Notes under the pieces: generated by a model
The model's database searches: none
The model's input: only the letters and a program-made list of their open reading frames with translations
What the model was told of the DNA's origin: nothing
Shown: piece by piece, positions 52,034-60,242 of the stretch
How positions within the stretch are numbered: position 1 is the stretch's first letter
How the letters are laid out: each line of letters begins with the position of its first letter
Assembly (NCBI GenBank): GCA_002327445.1
Contig: DCWA01000034.1
Span: 62,001 to 126,000, forward strand
Reading direction: 5' to 3'
Source: Desulfobacteraceae bacterium UBA2174
GTDB taxonomy: Bacteria; Desulfobacterota; Desulfobacteria; Desulfobacterales; UBA2174
Length of the DNA: 64,000 nucleotides
Translations under genes and position numbers: made by a program

Positions 52034-55000
52034 GTGAAAACCCCGCGACTCAAAGAGCTGTTGGGAGAACGCCTCGCCATCGTGGGCGGCGGCCGGTTCT
52101 GCCGCAAGCTGATCGGCTTTCTCACCGAGGCCGACAAGGACGCGTGGCGGCCCGAGGTGGTGGCGGTGGTGGACCCGGACCCCGGGGCTCCCGGCCTGGG
52201 GCTGGCACGCCAGCGGGGGATCCCTGTTTTTTCCGACCATCGGCAGATCCTCGATCTGCCGGGGCTGACCACGGTCATCGAGATCACCAGCGATCCGGGG
52301 CTGAGCGATGTCCTGCAGCGGCAACTGCCCGCCGGCGTGCGGCTCATCGACCATATCGATGTGCGGGCCGTCTGGGATGCCCTGCAACTGGAAGCGCTGC
52401 GGGCCGACACCCTCGGGCGGCTGCGGGGCTTGCCCGGTGTCACGCCGGAGATCGAGGCCCTGATCCGGGACGTCTCCAACCGTTTTTCCGCCATTGCCGA
52501 GCGCCGGGGCAAGCGTTCCGGCCAGATCGAGCGGGAGCTCTCCCGGCAGCAGCGGGCCCTGGCGCAGATCGTCGAAGGCAGCGTCATTCCCGCCTTTGTG
52601 ATTGACCAAGACCACGTGATCACCCACTGGAACCGGGCCATGGAACTGCTCACCGGGTGCCCGGCGGCGGAAAAGATCGGCACCCGCGACCAGTGGGCCC
52701 CGTTTTGGAAAGACCCCCGGCCTTCGATGGCGGATGTCATCCTCGACGGGCTGGGCCCCGATGCCCTGGATCGCCTCTACGGGGCCCGGTGGCGCCGGTC
52801 CAGCCTGATCCCCGAGGGCTACGAGGCCGAGGTCCTGTTTCCCGGCCTGGGAGAAGGGGGGCGCTGGTGCTGGTTCACCGCCGCCCCGCTCAAGACCGCC
52901 GACGGCCGGCGGATCGGCGCCATCGAGACGATCCAGGACATCACGGAAAAAAAGCGCGCCGAGGAGGCCATCGAAAGGCAAAACCGGCGTCTGGTCGAGA
53001 GCGAGCGGTTCACGGCCCAGATCATCCAGGGCAGCACGATTCCCACCTTCGTCATCAACCGCGACCATGTGGTAACCCACTGGAACCGGGCCCTGGAGCG
53101 GCTCACCGGCATGCCGGCCGAGGAGGTGGTGGGCACCTCGGATCACTGGAAGCCGTTTCGCGGCAATCCGCGGCCTCTCATGGCCGATGTGATCGTCGAT
53201 CGGCTCGATGAGGCGGAGATTCACCGGCTCTACGGGGCGAGCTGGCGGCCCTCCACCCTCATCGAGGGGGCCTACGAGGCCGAGGAGTTTCTGCCCCTGC
53301 TGGGCATCGAGGGCAAGTGGTGCTGGTTCACCGGAGCGCCGATCAGGGATCCCGACGGGACCCTCGTCGGCGCCATCGAGACCCTCCAGGATGTCACCGA
53401 GCAAAAGCGCAGCGAAGCCCGGTGTAGGCGCCATACCGAGAAACTGGCGACCCTTTGCAGCATCCACACCGCCTTGAACGCGCCCCTGAGCCTGGACGAG
53501 TCCATCGATGCCGCCCTGAGCGAGATCGGCAACTTCCTCGGCGCCGACGGCATCTGCCTGTTCATGCTGGAGGAAGACGGCCGGCAATGGTCCATCAACT
53601 ACCCGCGAAGGGCTCCGGCGGCCGCCGGAGCGGGACGTTGCGGCCCCGACGAGATGATCGGCCGCGTGGCCGCCGATGGCAAGGTGCGATTGTTCCAGCT
53701 GGCCACCGAAAGCACGCCCGCCGAAATGGCCGCCCTGCGCGAGGCCGGGATAAGGTCGGTGGCCTACATCCCGGTGGCCCCCGAAGAGGGCCGCATCTTC
53801 GGGGTGATCCGCGTGTGCAGCCGGCGGGACAGCCACTTCGACGAGGATGACCTCTACGCCCTGGAGCTCATCGGCAATCGCATCGGCGCGGCGGTGGAAA
53901 ACGCCCTGCTCAACGACGAACTCAAACGCAAGAACAACTTCCAGTCCAAGTTGATCCGCAGCTCCACCGACGCCATCGTGGCCACCGACGAGACGATGCG
54001 CATCGTCATGTTCAACCCGGCGGCGGAAAATCTCTTCGGCTACCGGCGCGACGAGGTCGTCCAGCGTCGGCGAGCTTTCGATCTCTATCCGGAACAGGTG
54101 GAAGAACTGTGGGACGCCGAAGACGACCGGAATCGCCACGGGGAGTTTCCCTGGAAGGAAATCACCATTACCCGCCGGGACGGGGAGGTGGTTCCGGTAC
54201 GCTATTCGGGCACTGTGCTTCGCGAGGGCGGCCGGATGATGGGTTCGGTGGCTTTTTTCCAGGACTTGCGTCAAATCAAGCGCCTCGAGGCCGAGCTGCT
54301 CCAGTCCGAGCGCCTGGCGGCCGTGGGGCAGACCGTGGCGGGGATGGCCCACTGCATCAAGAACATCCTCCACGGGCTGAAGGGCGGCAGTTACATGATC
54401 GACGTGGGCCTGGCCAGAGACGACCGGGAGAAACTGCAGAGCGGCTGGCGGATGGTGCAACGCAACATCAACCGCACCTCGGACCTGGTGCTCGACCTGC
54501 TTTCCTACTCGAAGGACCGGGAGCCCGAATACGCGCCCTGCGATCCCAACGAGGTGGCCGAGGAAGTCTGTGCGCTCGTGCGGCCCGAGGCTGACGAAAG
54601 CGGCGTGGCCCTGGCGTGCGAGCTGGATCCGGCCGTGGGCCGGGTGGCGATGGACGCCCGCACCATCCACCGCTGTCTGCTCAACCTGCTCTCCAATGCG
54701 GTGGACGCCTGTGCTTTCGATGAAGACATCGGCAAGCACCATCGGGCGGTGGTCCGGACGATGATGGCCTCCGATGGCCGCATCCGGTTCGAGGTGGAAG
54801 ACAACGGCGCCGGCATGACCGAATCGGTCAAGCAGCGCCTGTTCACCTCGTTTTTCAGCACCAAGGGATCCCGGGGAACCGGATTGGGGCTGCTGGTCAC
54901 CCGCAAGCTCATCGAGGCCCACGGGGGGACCATCGAAGTGGTTTCGGAACTTGGCCGCGGCACGCGGTTTACCTTTTATCTGCCATTTTTTCCGGTGGCC

Positions 55001-55063
55001 CAGGCGACGGGGGGCGTTTCCGTCCCCTCGGCTCCGGCCCCCAGCGAAGAGGGTGAAACATGA
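52034..55063 (+). CDS. Multi-sensor histidine kinase with N-terminal nucleotide-binding-like domain
   Basis: 1009 residues, GTG start, no membrane segment, so cytoplasmic. Order: Rossmann-like domain (about 12-125: LAIVGGGRFCRKLIGFL, VAVVDPDPGAPGLG, TVIEITSDPG); PAS1 (175-300); PAS2 (329-450), a near copy of PAS1; GAF (470-632); PAS3 (640-750); HisKA with phospho-acceptor His773 (GMAHCIKNILHGLKGG); HATPase (about 870-985: LLNLLSNAVDAC, VEDNGAGM, GTGLGLLVTRKL). The first domain looks like a dinucleotide-binding fold and may sense redox state. It overlaps the response regulator by four bases and lies between two Usp genes. Confidence 0.85.
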   Translation: MKTPRLKELLGERLAIVGGGRFCRKLIGFLTEADKDAWRPEVVAVVDPDPGAPGLGLARQRGIPVFSDHRQILDLPGLTTVIEITSDPGLSDVLQRQLPAGVRLIDHIDVRAVWDALQLEALRADTLGRLRGLPGVTPEIEALIRDVSNRFSAIAERRGKRSGQIERELSRQQRALAQIVEGSVIPAFVIDQDHVITHWNRAMELLTGCPAAEKIGTRDQWAPFWKDPRPSMADVILDGLGPDALDRLYGARWRRSSLIPEGYEAEVLFPGLGEGGRWCWFTAAPLKTADGRRIGAIETIQDITEKKRAEEAIERQNRRLVESERFTAQIIQGSTIPTFVINRDHVVTHWNRALERLTGMPAEEVVGTSDHWKPFRGNPRPLMADVIVDRLDEAEIHRLYGASWRPSTLIEGAYEAEEFLPLLGIEGKWCWFTGAPIRDPDGTLVGAIETLQDVTEQKRSEARCRRHTEKLATLCSIHTALNAPLSLDESIDAALSEIGNFLGADGICLFMLEEDGRQWSINYPRRAPAAAGAGRCGPDEMIGRVAADGKVRLFQLATESTPAEMAALREAGIRSVAYIPVAPEEGRIFGVIRVCSRRDSHFDEDDLYALELIGNRIGAAVENALLNDELKRKNNFQSKLIRSSTDAIVATDETMRIVMFNPAAENLFGYRRDEVVQRRRAFDLYPEQVEELWDAEDDRNRHGEFPWKEITITRRDGEVVPVRYSGTVLREGGRMMGSVAFFQDLRQIKRLEAELLQSERLAAVGQTVAGMAHCIKNILHGLKGGSYMIDVGLARDDREKLQSGWRMVQRNINRTSDLVLDLLSYSKDREPEYAPCDPNEVAEEVCALVRPEADESGVALACELDPAVGRVAMDARTIHRCLLNLLSNAVDACAFDEDIGKHHRAVVRTMMASDGRIRFEVEDNGAGMTESVKQRLFTSFFSTKGSRGTGLGLLVTRKLIEAHGGTIEVVSELGRGTRFTFYLPFFPVAQATGGVSVPSAPAPSEEGET

Positions 55064-55452
55064 CGAAAAAAGTCCTCGTGGTGGACGACGATCCGGATGT
55101 GCGGCTGTTCAACACCACCGTGATCGAAGAATGCGGTTACAGCGCCCTGGAGGCCGAAAACGGGGAGGAGGGATTGGCCCGGGTGAAGCAGGAGCATCCC
55201 GATCTGGTGCTGCTGGATGTGCTGATGCCGCGCCAGAGCGGGATCCGGCTTTACCGTGAATTGAAAACCGACCCCGCCTTGGCGAAGGTTCGGGTCGTGC
55301 TGCTGTCCGGCATCGCCAAGAAGACTTTTCTGCGGTCGCAGAAGGCGCTGACCGAGTTCGGCGGTGCCGCGGTGCCCGAACCGGAGTACTACCTGGAAAA
55401 GCCGGTGGAACCCGAAGAGCTGGCCCGGACCCTCAAGCAAATCCTCGGATAG
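55060..55452 (+). CDS. CheY-like single-domain response regulator
   Basis: 130 residues. Acidic pair DDD at 9-11, phospho-acceptor Asp53 (LVLLDVLMPRQSG), a Ser in LLSG and Lys in YYLEKPVEP. There is no output domain, so it signals by protein contact, for example in a relay or to the Usp proteins. The ATG overlaps the kinase stop, which marks it as the cognate partner. Confidence 0.9.
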   Translation: MTKKVLVVDDDPDVRLFNTTVIEECGYSALEAENGEEGLARVKQEHPDLVLLDVLMPRQSGIRLYRELKTDPALAKVRVVLLSGIAKKTFLRSQKALTEFGGAAVPEPEYYLEKPVEPEELARTLKQILG

Positions 55453-55505
55453 GCGATGCGCGCCGCCGGTACGGCGCCGCGGTGACGGACCAGGGAGCAT
55501 AGGCC

Positions 55506-56393
55506 ATGGACATCCGGAAGATTCTCTTTGTCACCCAGTTTGAAGAGTTGTGGTTCGATGCGCTGCAGTCGCTCCTTGACCTGAGGCGTGTCGCCCTGGA
55601 ACACGTGGTGTTCGTCAACGTCATCGAGCGGGAAAAGGTTGCCATGCATCGCGGCACCGGCTATCAAAAGAGCGAGGCGATCCGGCTGCGCGAAAAGGCC
55701 AACATCCACTTCATCAACTGGGCGGAGGCCCTGTTCGAACAGGGGCTCGAAGTGGGGGTGTACATCGTGGTGGGCTCCCTGGCGGCCCGGGTGGTGGAAG
55801 CCGCCGCCAAGGAGGCCGCCGACCTGATCGTCCTCGGTGATCGCAAGCGCGAGGGGCTCAAGCAGTTTTACGCCGGCGAGGAACTGGCCGAGATCGTCCG
55901 GCGCAGCGGGGTGCCGGTCCTGCTCTACCGCTATGCCGGTGCCCGCCACGAGGCCCTGCCGCCCTTTCAACGGCCCCTGCTGGCCACCGATTGGGGACCG
56001 GCCAGCGCGAACGCCGTAGCCTACCTGCGGCGGCTGCGGGCGGTGATCGAGGAAATCAACGTGGTCCACGTCACCGACGAAAAACAGCTCCGCGGCGATT
56101 CGGCCATGACGATTCAGAAGGTCCGCAAAACTGAACGGGCCCGGTTGGATGCGCTCTGCGAACAGTTCGAGGCCGAGGGGATTCCCGCCAGGGCCCATCT
56201 GGCGGTGGGCGATGCGGCGGACCTGATCGTTAAGACCGCCCGCCAGTGCCAGGCGACGATGATCGTCTCCGGTATATCCACCCGCAAGGGCTTCGGCACG
56301 GGTTGGCGCGGGGGTACATACCGGGTCATTGCGGACAAGACGGACCTGACGACCCTCATCGTCCCGGTCCCCGCTATCGATGAAGGTCGATGA
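55506..56393 (+). CDS. Tandem universal stress protein
   Basis: 295 residues, two Usp domains. First half: KILFVTQFEELWFDALQSLL and ADLIVLGDRKREGLKQFY; second: LLATDWGPASANAVAYLRRL and TMIVSGISTRKGFGTGW, with a degenerate ATP motif. Similar in plan to the protein at 51118 but clearly diverged, so the pair is an old duplication. It is 53 bases after the response regulator and 91 before the nucleotide-kinase-like gene. Confidence 0.85.
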   Translation: MDIRKILFVTQFEELWFDALQSLLDLRRVALEHVVFVNVIEREKVAMHRGTGYQKSEAIRLREKANIHFINWAEALFEQGLEVGVYIVVGSLAARVVEAAAKEAADLIVLGDRKREGLKQFYAGEELAEIVRRSGVPVLLYRYAGARHEALPPFQRPLLATDWGPASANAVAYLRRLRAVIEEINVVHVTDEKQLRGDSAMTIQKVRKTERARLDALCEQFEAEGIPARAHLAVGDAADLIVKTARQCQATMIVSGISTRKGFGTGWRGGTYRVIADKTDLTTLIVPVPAIDEGR

Positions 56394-56484
56394 GGTGTTG
56401 GGTTCAACGATGCCTGCGGTGGCGAAGGCCGCCGGCGGCAGGCCGGGGGATGGATTTCTCCGCTGACCCGAACAGGAGGCATTG

Positions 56485-57117
56485 ATGGCGGTCATCACCA
56501 TTTCCAGACAGCATGGCACCGGCGGCAGGGCCCTGGGCCGGATGGTGGCCCAACGGCTCGGCTATACGCTTGCCGACAGCGAAATCATCGAGCGGTTGGC
56601 CAAGGAGGCCCGGGTGTCGCCCCGGTGGGTCGAATCCTTCGAGAAGGAGGCCGGAACCCGCATGTCGCGTTTCATTTCGACCATGGTCGCCAGAAAGTGG
56701 GTCGACCGGATCCTCAAGGACGAGCACGGCTACCTCGACGAACAGTCCTACCTGGACTATCTGGTGCTGATCGTCGCCCAGGTGGCCGACGAAGGCAATG
56801 TTGTCATTCTCGGCCGCGGCAGCCAGTACATCCTGGACGATCACCCCGATGCCCGCCATGTCCTGCTGGTGGACCGGGTGGACCACCGGGTCGAAATCGT
56901 GATGGGCCGCGAATCGATACCGGAAGCCAAGGCGGTCCAGGAGGTGGCGGCCGAAGACCGGCGGCGCATCTCCCTTTACGGAAGCCTGGGCAAGAGCGAT
57001 TTCGATCAGCCCCTGCTCTATCATCTGGTACTTCACATGGGACGGCTGGACCTTGAAACCGCCTGCGACCTGGTCTGTCGCCTGGCCGATGTCGGCGAGC
57101 TCAATTCGCTTACTTGA
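56485..57117 (+). CDS. Cytidylate-kinase-like family protein (first of two)
   Basis: 210 residues from ATG 56485 with AGGAGG five bases upstream. The P-loop is ITISRQHGTGGRALGRMVAQ, the GxGG form of this family, which lacks the standard GKS/T. VVILGRGSQYILDDHPDARHVLLVD is the family core. True substrates are not established for this group; members are often beside Usp or signalling genes in Desulfobacterota. It ends 11 bases before the first ATP-synthase-associated gene and is probably cotranscribed. A paralogue follows the Fo operon. Confidence 0.75.
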   Translation: MAVITISRQHGTGGRALGRMVAQRLGYTLADSEIIERLAKEARVSPRWVESFEKEAGTRMSRFISTMVARKWVDRILKDEHGYLDEQSYLDYLVLIVAQVADEGNVVILGRGSQYILDDHPDARHVLLVDRVDHRVEIVMGRESIPEAKAVQEVAAEDRRRISLYGSLGKSDFDQPLLYHLVLHMGRLDLETACDLVCRLADVGELNSLT

Positions 57118-57128
57118 CATTGTTCGCC

Positions 57129-57389
57129 ATGTTCAGCTACGGGAAGAACCGGGCCTGGGCCGAAAACCTCTCCATCATCCTCCAAATCGGCCTGACCATG
57201 GCCGGATGCATCGGGTTTTGCTTCTTTGTCGGATTGAAACTGGACCGCTGGCTGGGGCTGAAGGGAATCGGCGTCACGGTGATGACGCTGCTGGGGGTGA
57301 TCGGCGGCGGCAACGTGGTCTACCGCCAAATCACCGAAGTGCTGTCGCGAGATCGCAAGGATGAAACCGAGGGGCCGCCCGAGGACTGA
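57129..57389 (+). CDS. AtpZ/AtpI-type small membrane protein of the Fo operon
   Basis: 86 residues with two membrane helices (ILQIGLTMAGCIGFCFFVGL and GIGVTVMTLLGVIGGGNVVY) joined by the short loop KLDRWLGLKG. This is the ATPase gene 1/AtpZ family (AtpQ in N-type ATPases), found first in many ATP synthase operons and implicated in Mg2+/Ca2+ handling or c-ring assembly. No good ribosome binding site; an in-frame TTG at 57114 overlaps the previous stop codon and could allow coupled starts. Confidence 0.75.
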   Translation: MFSYGKNRAWAENLSIILQIGLTMAGCIGFCFFVGLKLDRWLGLKGIGVTVMTLLGVIGGGNVVYRQITEVLSRDRKDETEGPPED

Positions 57390-57429
57390 AACGCTTCTTC
57401 TGCCGGATCTGTTGTCCGCCGGAGACACC

Positions 57430-57810
57430 ATGGGCGATACGTTGCGCGATTTGCAGAAACGTTTTGCGGGCCGGGCCTTGGCCATCGCCCTGGTGGCGGC
57501 TTTCGTGCTGGTGGTGGCCGGTTTCAAGCCGGCGGGGAAAGGTCTGGTGCTCGGCGCCCTTTTCAGCGTCCTGAATTTCGTGTTGATCGCGGAGCTGATC
57601 GGCCGGCGGGGCCCGGGTTTCGGCTGGCGTCTGGGGGGTGTGGCGTTGCGCATGGCCCTGATGGCCGTCCCCTTGGTCGTGGCCATCAGACAGCCGCAGT
57701 TCGGTTTCTGGGGAGTCGTGGCGGGTCTGTTCGCGGTGCCGGCCATGATTTTGTTGGCCCAGGGCACGGGAAGCGGGAAATCGGCTTCCCGCCGAATTCA
57801 GGAGGGATAG
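57430..57810 (+). CDS. atpI: ATP synthase subunit I-like assembly protein
   Basis: 126 residues from ATG 57430, with GGAG five bases upstream. Four membrane helices (AIALVAAFVLVVAG, LVLGALFSVLNFVLIAELI, VALRMALMAVPLVVAI, GFWGVVAGLFAVPAMIL). It matches the ATP_synt_I family (AtpR in N-type operons), which helps assemble the c ring. A frame extending back to 57361 overlaps the previous gene by 29 bases and is less likely. Confidence 0.65.
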   Translation: MGDTLRDLQKRFAGRALAIALVAAFVLVVAGFKPAGKGLVLGALFSVLNFVLIAELIGRRGPGFGWRLGGVALRMALMAVPLVVAIRQPQFGFWGVVAGLFAVPAMILLAQGTGSGKSASRRIQEG

Positions 57811-57813
57811 CGC

Positions 57814-58488
57814 ATGGGAGAGTTGGGGCGGATTCATCAGTTGCTTGTTCCCGTCGGCGGCCTGCGGCTGGCCATCAACCTGGAAGTCGTGGTGATGACC
57901 TGGATCGTCATCCTGCTGCTCATCCTGTTCGGCCTGGCCACCAGCCGCCGGCGCAGCCTGGTGCCGCGGCCGATCCAGGTCGTGGGCGAGATCCTGCTGG
58001 CCCAGTTTTACGGCCTGACCGAGGACGCCCTGGGCGAGGACCTGGCGAAAAAGTATGCGCCGATGATCACTGCGTTGTTTATTTTCCTGCTGTTTTCCAA
58101 TTGGCTGGGGATCATCCCTCACCTGGAGGAGCCGACCAAGGACCTCAACACCACTTTGTCCTTGGGGCTGATGGGATTCGCCGTCGCCCACTATGTCGGG
58201 ATCCGTTCCAAGGGCTTCAAGGCTTACATCAGCGAATATTTTCAGCCGATCTTTTTCATGCTGCCTCTCAACCTTATCGGCGAAGTCTCCAAGATCGTCT
58301 CGATCTCCTTCCGGCTTTTCGGCAACATCATGGGCGGATCGATCATCATCATGGTGGTTTCCTACCTCTGCTGGAATCTGCTGCTGCCGCCCTTTCTCAA
58401 CGCCTTTTTCGGTATCTTCGTCGGCACGGTCCAGGCCTTCGTCTTCACCATGCTCACTGTGGTCTACATCGCGGTCCAGGTGAAATAA
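57814..58488 (+). CDS. atpB: ATP synthase Fo subunit a
   Basis: 224 residues, five to six membrane helices, short for subunit a (about 230-270). The ion-channel helix holds EVSKIVSISFRLFGNIMGGS with the essential Arg, and the last helix GTVQAFVFTMLTVVYIAVQ is normal. The periplasmic-side loop PHLEEPTKDLNTTLSLGLM is conserved. It forms the two half-channels that pass ions to the rotor subunits encoded next. Confidence 0.93.
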   Translation: MGELGRIHQLLVPVGGLRLAINLEVVVMTWIVILLLILFGLATSRRRSLVPRPIQVVGEILLAQFYGLTEDALGEDLAKKYAPMITALFIFLLFSNWLGIIPHLEEPTKDLNTTLSLGLMGFAVAHYVGIRSKGFKAYISEYFQPIFFMLPLNLIGEVSKIVSISFRLFGNIMGGSIIIMVVSYLCWNLLLPPFLNAFFGIFVGTVQAFVFTMLTVVYIAVQVK

Positions 58489-58491
58489 GTT

Positions 58492-59466
58492 ATGGATATG
58501 AGCCCTGAAACCATCGTGGCGATGGCTGCTTACAGCGGCGCAGGGATCTGCATCGGGTTCGGCGCCATCGGCGCCGCCGTCGGCGAAGGCTACACCGCCG
58601 CCGAGGCCAATGTCGCCGTGTCGCGCAACACCGAAATTTCCGGCGACATCTTCAAGAACATGCTCGTGGGGCAGGCCGTGGCCGAATCGGCTTCGATCTT
58701 CGCCCTGGTGGTGGCCATCCTGCTGCTGTTCATGGACTTTCACGGCGCCCCGCTCATCAAGGCGGCCGCCCTGACCGGATCCGGGCTGTGCATGGGGCTG
58801 GGGGCACTGGGCTCCGGGATCGGGTCGGGGATTCCCGGGGGCCAGGCATGCTTCGGCATCGCCCGTCAGCCGGCGGCAATGAACCGGCTCACCACCAACA
58901 TGCTCATCGGCTCGGCGGTCTGCCAGACCCCGGCCATCTTTTCCATGGTGGTGGCCCTGCTGCTGCTGTTTCTCGATTTCAGTGCCATGCCGTTTCAGCC
59001 CGGATGGGCGGCGTTGATCGGCGCCGGGCTGAGCACCGGGCTGGCCTCCATCGGTTCGGGCTACGGTGGCGGGACGGTGGCCGGGGCCAGTTGCGAGGGG
59101 GTGGCCCGACAGCCGCTATCCGTGGGACCGGTGACCACCACCATGCTCGTGGGCCAGGCCGTGGCCCAGACGCCGGCAATCTTCGGGCTGTTGATCAGCT
59201 TCATCTTGATTTTTCGCACGGTTCCGGCCACCGAAAGCCTGGCGCCGGCCATGGCCCTGTTTTCCGCCGGGCTGTGCACCGGCCTGGGGGGGATCGGACC
59301 GGGAGTCGGCAACGGCGAGGCGGGTGGCGGAGCGGTGCGCTGGGTGGCGCGCAACTCGGCCATGGCCGCCGACCTGATGCGTGTCATGCTCGTGGGCCAG
59401 GCGGTGAGCCAGTCCACGGCCATCTACGCCATGGTGATCAGCCTGGTGCTGATCTTCGTCATGTAG
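58492..59466 (+). CDS. ATP synthase Fo rotor subunit c, four-hairpin fusion
   Basis: 324 residues made of four tandem c-type hairpins (about 1-82, 83-162, 163-242, 243-324), eight membrane helices, against about 80 residues and two helices for a normal c subunit. Each repeat has the Gly-rich first helix and a second helix of the form LVGQAV.... Hairpin 1 keeps Glu65 in GQAVAESASIF, with Glu32 in VGEG. In hairpins 2, 3 and 4 the site residue is Gln (145, 226, 307: CQTPAIF, AQTPAIF, SQSTAIY), and the helix-1 partner is Ser112, Gly193 and Asn274. One ion site per eight helices is therefore predicted. A single-hairpin c subunit follows 49 bases later. Confidence 0.93.
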   Translation: MDMSPETIVAMAAYSGAGICIGFGAIGAAVGEGYTAAEANVAVSRNTEISGDIFKNMLVGQAVAESASIFALVVAILLLFMDFHGAPLIKAAALTGSGLCMGLGALGSGIGSGIPGGQACFGIARQPAAMNRLTTNMLIGSAVCQTPAIFSMVVALLLLFLDFSAMPFQPGWAALIGAGLSTGLASIGSGYGGGTVAGASCEGVARQPLSVGPVTTTMLVGQAVAQTPAIFGLLISFILIFRTVPATESLAPAMALFSAGLCTGLGGIGPGVGNGEAGGGAVRWVARNSAMAADLMRVMLVGQAVSQSTAIYAMVISLVLIFVM

Positions 59467-59515
59467 GCGGATCGGAAACACAACAAGTCGTTCAAACCGT
59501 ATCGAGGAGGAAGAC

Positions 59516-59764
59516 ATGGCCATCGAAGGTGCGGATCTGGTGAAGGCCGCCGCTTATCTGGGGGCGGGAATTGCAATGGGACTGGGGGCCATCGGACCCG
59601 GCGTCGGCGAAGGCATCACCGCGGCCAAGGCCTGCGAGGCCATCGGCCACAACCCCAACGAGGCCGGGCTGCTCACCCGGACCATGCTCGTGGGGCAGGC
59701 CGTGGCGGAATCCACCGGGATCTATTCACTGGTCATCGCCTTGCTGCTGCTGTTCGTCGTGTAA
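59516..59764 (+). CDS. atpE: ATP synthase Fo subunit c, single hairpin
   Basis: 82 residues, two helices. Site residues: Glu32 (GPGVGEGITAA), Val63, Glu65, Ser66 and Tyr70 (GQAVAESTGIY). The Val-Glu-Ser-Tyr set is the sodium-ligand pattern known from Ilyobacter-type rings, where position 32 is Gln. Here it is Glu, giving a two-carboxylate site, as described in some N-type ATPases reported to be proton-specific. AGGAGG stands five bases before the ATG, stronger than the site of the four-hairpin gene, so this form may be made in excess. Confidence 0.93.
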   Translation: MAIEGADLVKAAAYLGAGIAMGLGAIGPGVGEGITAAKACEAIGHNPNEAGLLTRTMLVGQAVAESTGIYSLVIALLLLFVV

Positions 59765-59786
59765 CCCATCCGAGAGGGTGACGCAG

Positions 59787-60242
59787 ATGGAAATCGTTTC
59801 CACCATCGCGATGATCAGCATCAACGCGACCCTGGTTGTCCAGCTCTTGTCATTTCTCTTGTTTCTGCTGATCATCAACCGGATCATGTTCCGCCCGCTG
59901 CGCAACACGATGCGTGAGCGCGATTTTTTCATCGAGAACCTCACCCGCGAAATCGACGGCGCCAACCGCGAGTACGATCAGGTCCTGGCGGATTTGGATC
60001 AGCAGGAGCAGCAGGTACGTCAGGCCGCCAACGAGTTGCGCCGCCAACGGCGGGACGAGGGGGCCGGCGAGGCCCGGGCGATCGTGGATGAGGCCGTCGG
60101 GTACATCGGCGCCCTGAACCTCCAGGCCCGCGAGGATGTGGACCGCCAGATGGCCGAGGCCCGCAAGGCCCTTACGATGGAAGCCGAAGGGGTGGCGGTG
60201 GCCTTGATGGAAAAAATCCTGAAACGAAGGATCGGATCATGA
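59787..60242 (+). CDS. atpF: ATP synthase Fo subunit b (first)
   Basis: 151 residues. One N-terminal membrane helix (TLVVQLLSFLLFLLIINRIM) ending in FRPLRNTM, then a long charged coiled coil (EYDQVLADLDQQEQQVRQAA...). This is the peripheral stalk subunit b or b'. It has no signal peptide, unlike the following b. It overlaps that gene by four bases (ATGA). A heterodimeric b/b' stalk is implied. Confidence 0.88.
   Translation: MEIVSTIAMISINATLVVQLLSFLLFLLIINRIMFRPLRNTMRERDFFIENLTREIDGANREYDQVLADLDQQEQQVRQAANELRRQRRDEGAGEARAIVDEAVGYIGALNLQAREDVDRQMAEARKALTMEAEGVAVALMEKILKRRIGS

Noticed and set aside
51905..54922. A 1005-codon open frame opposite the histidine kinase
   Set aside because: The sense strand has clear PAS, GAF and kinase motifs and couples to the response regulator; the antisense frame has none.
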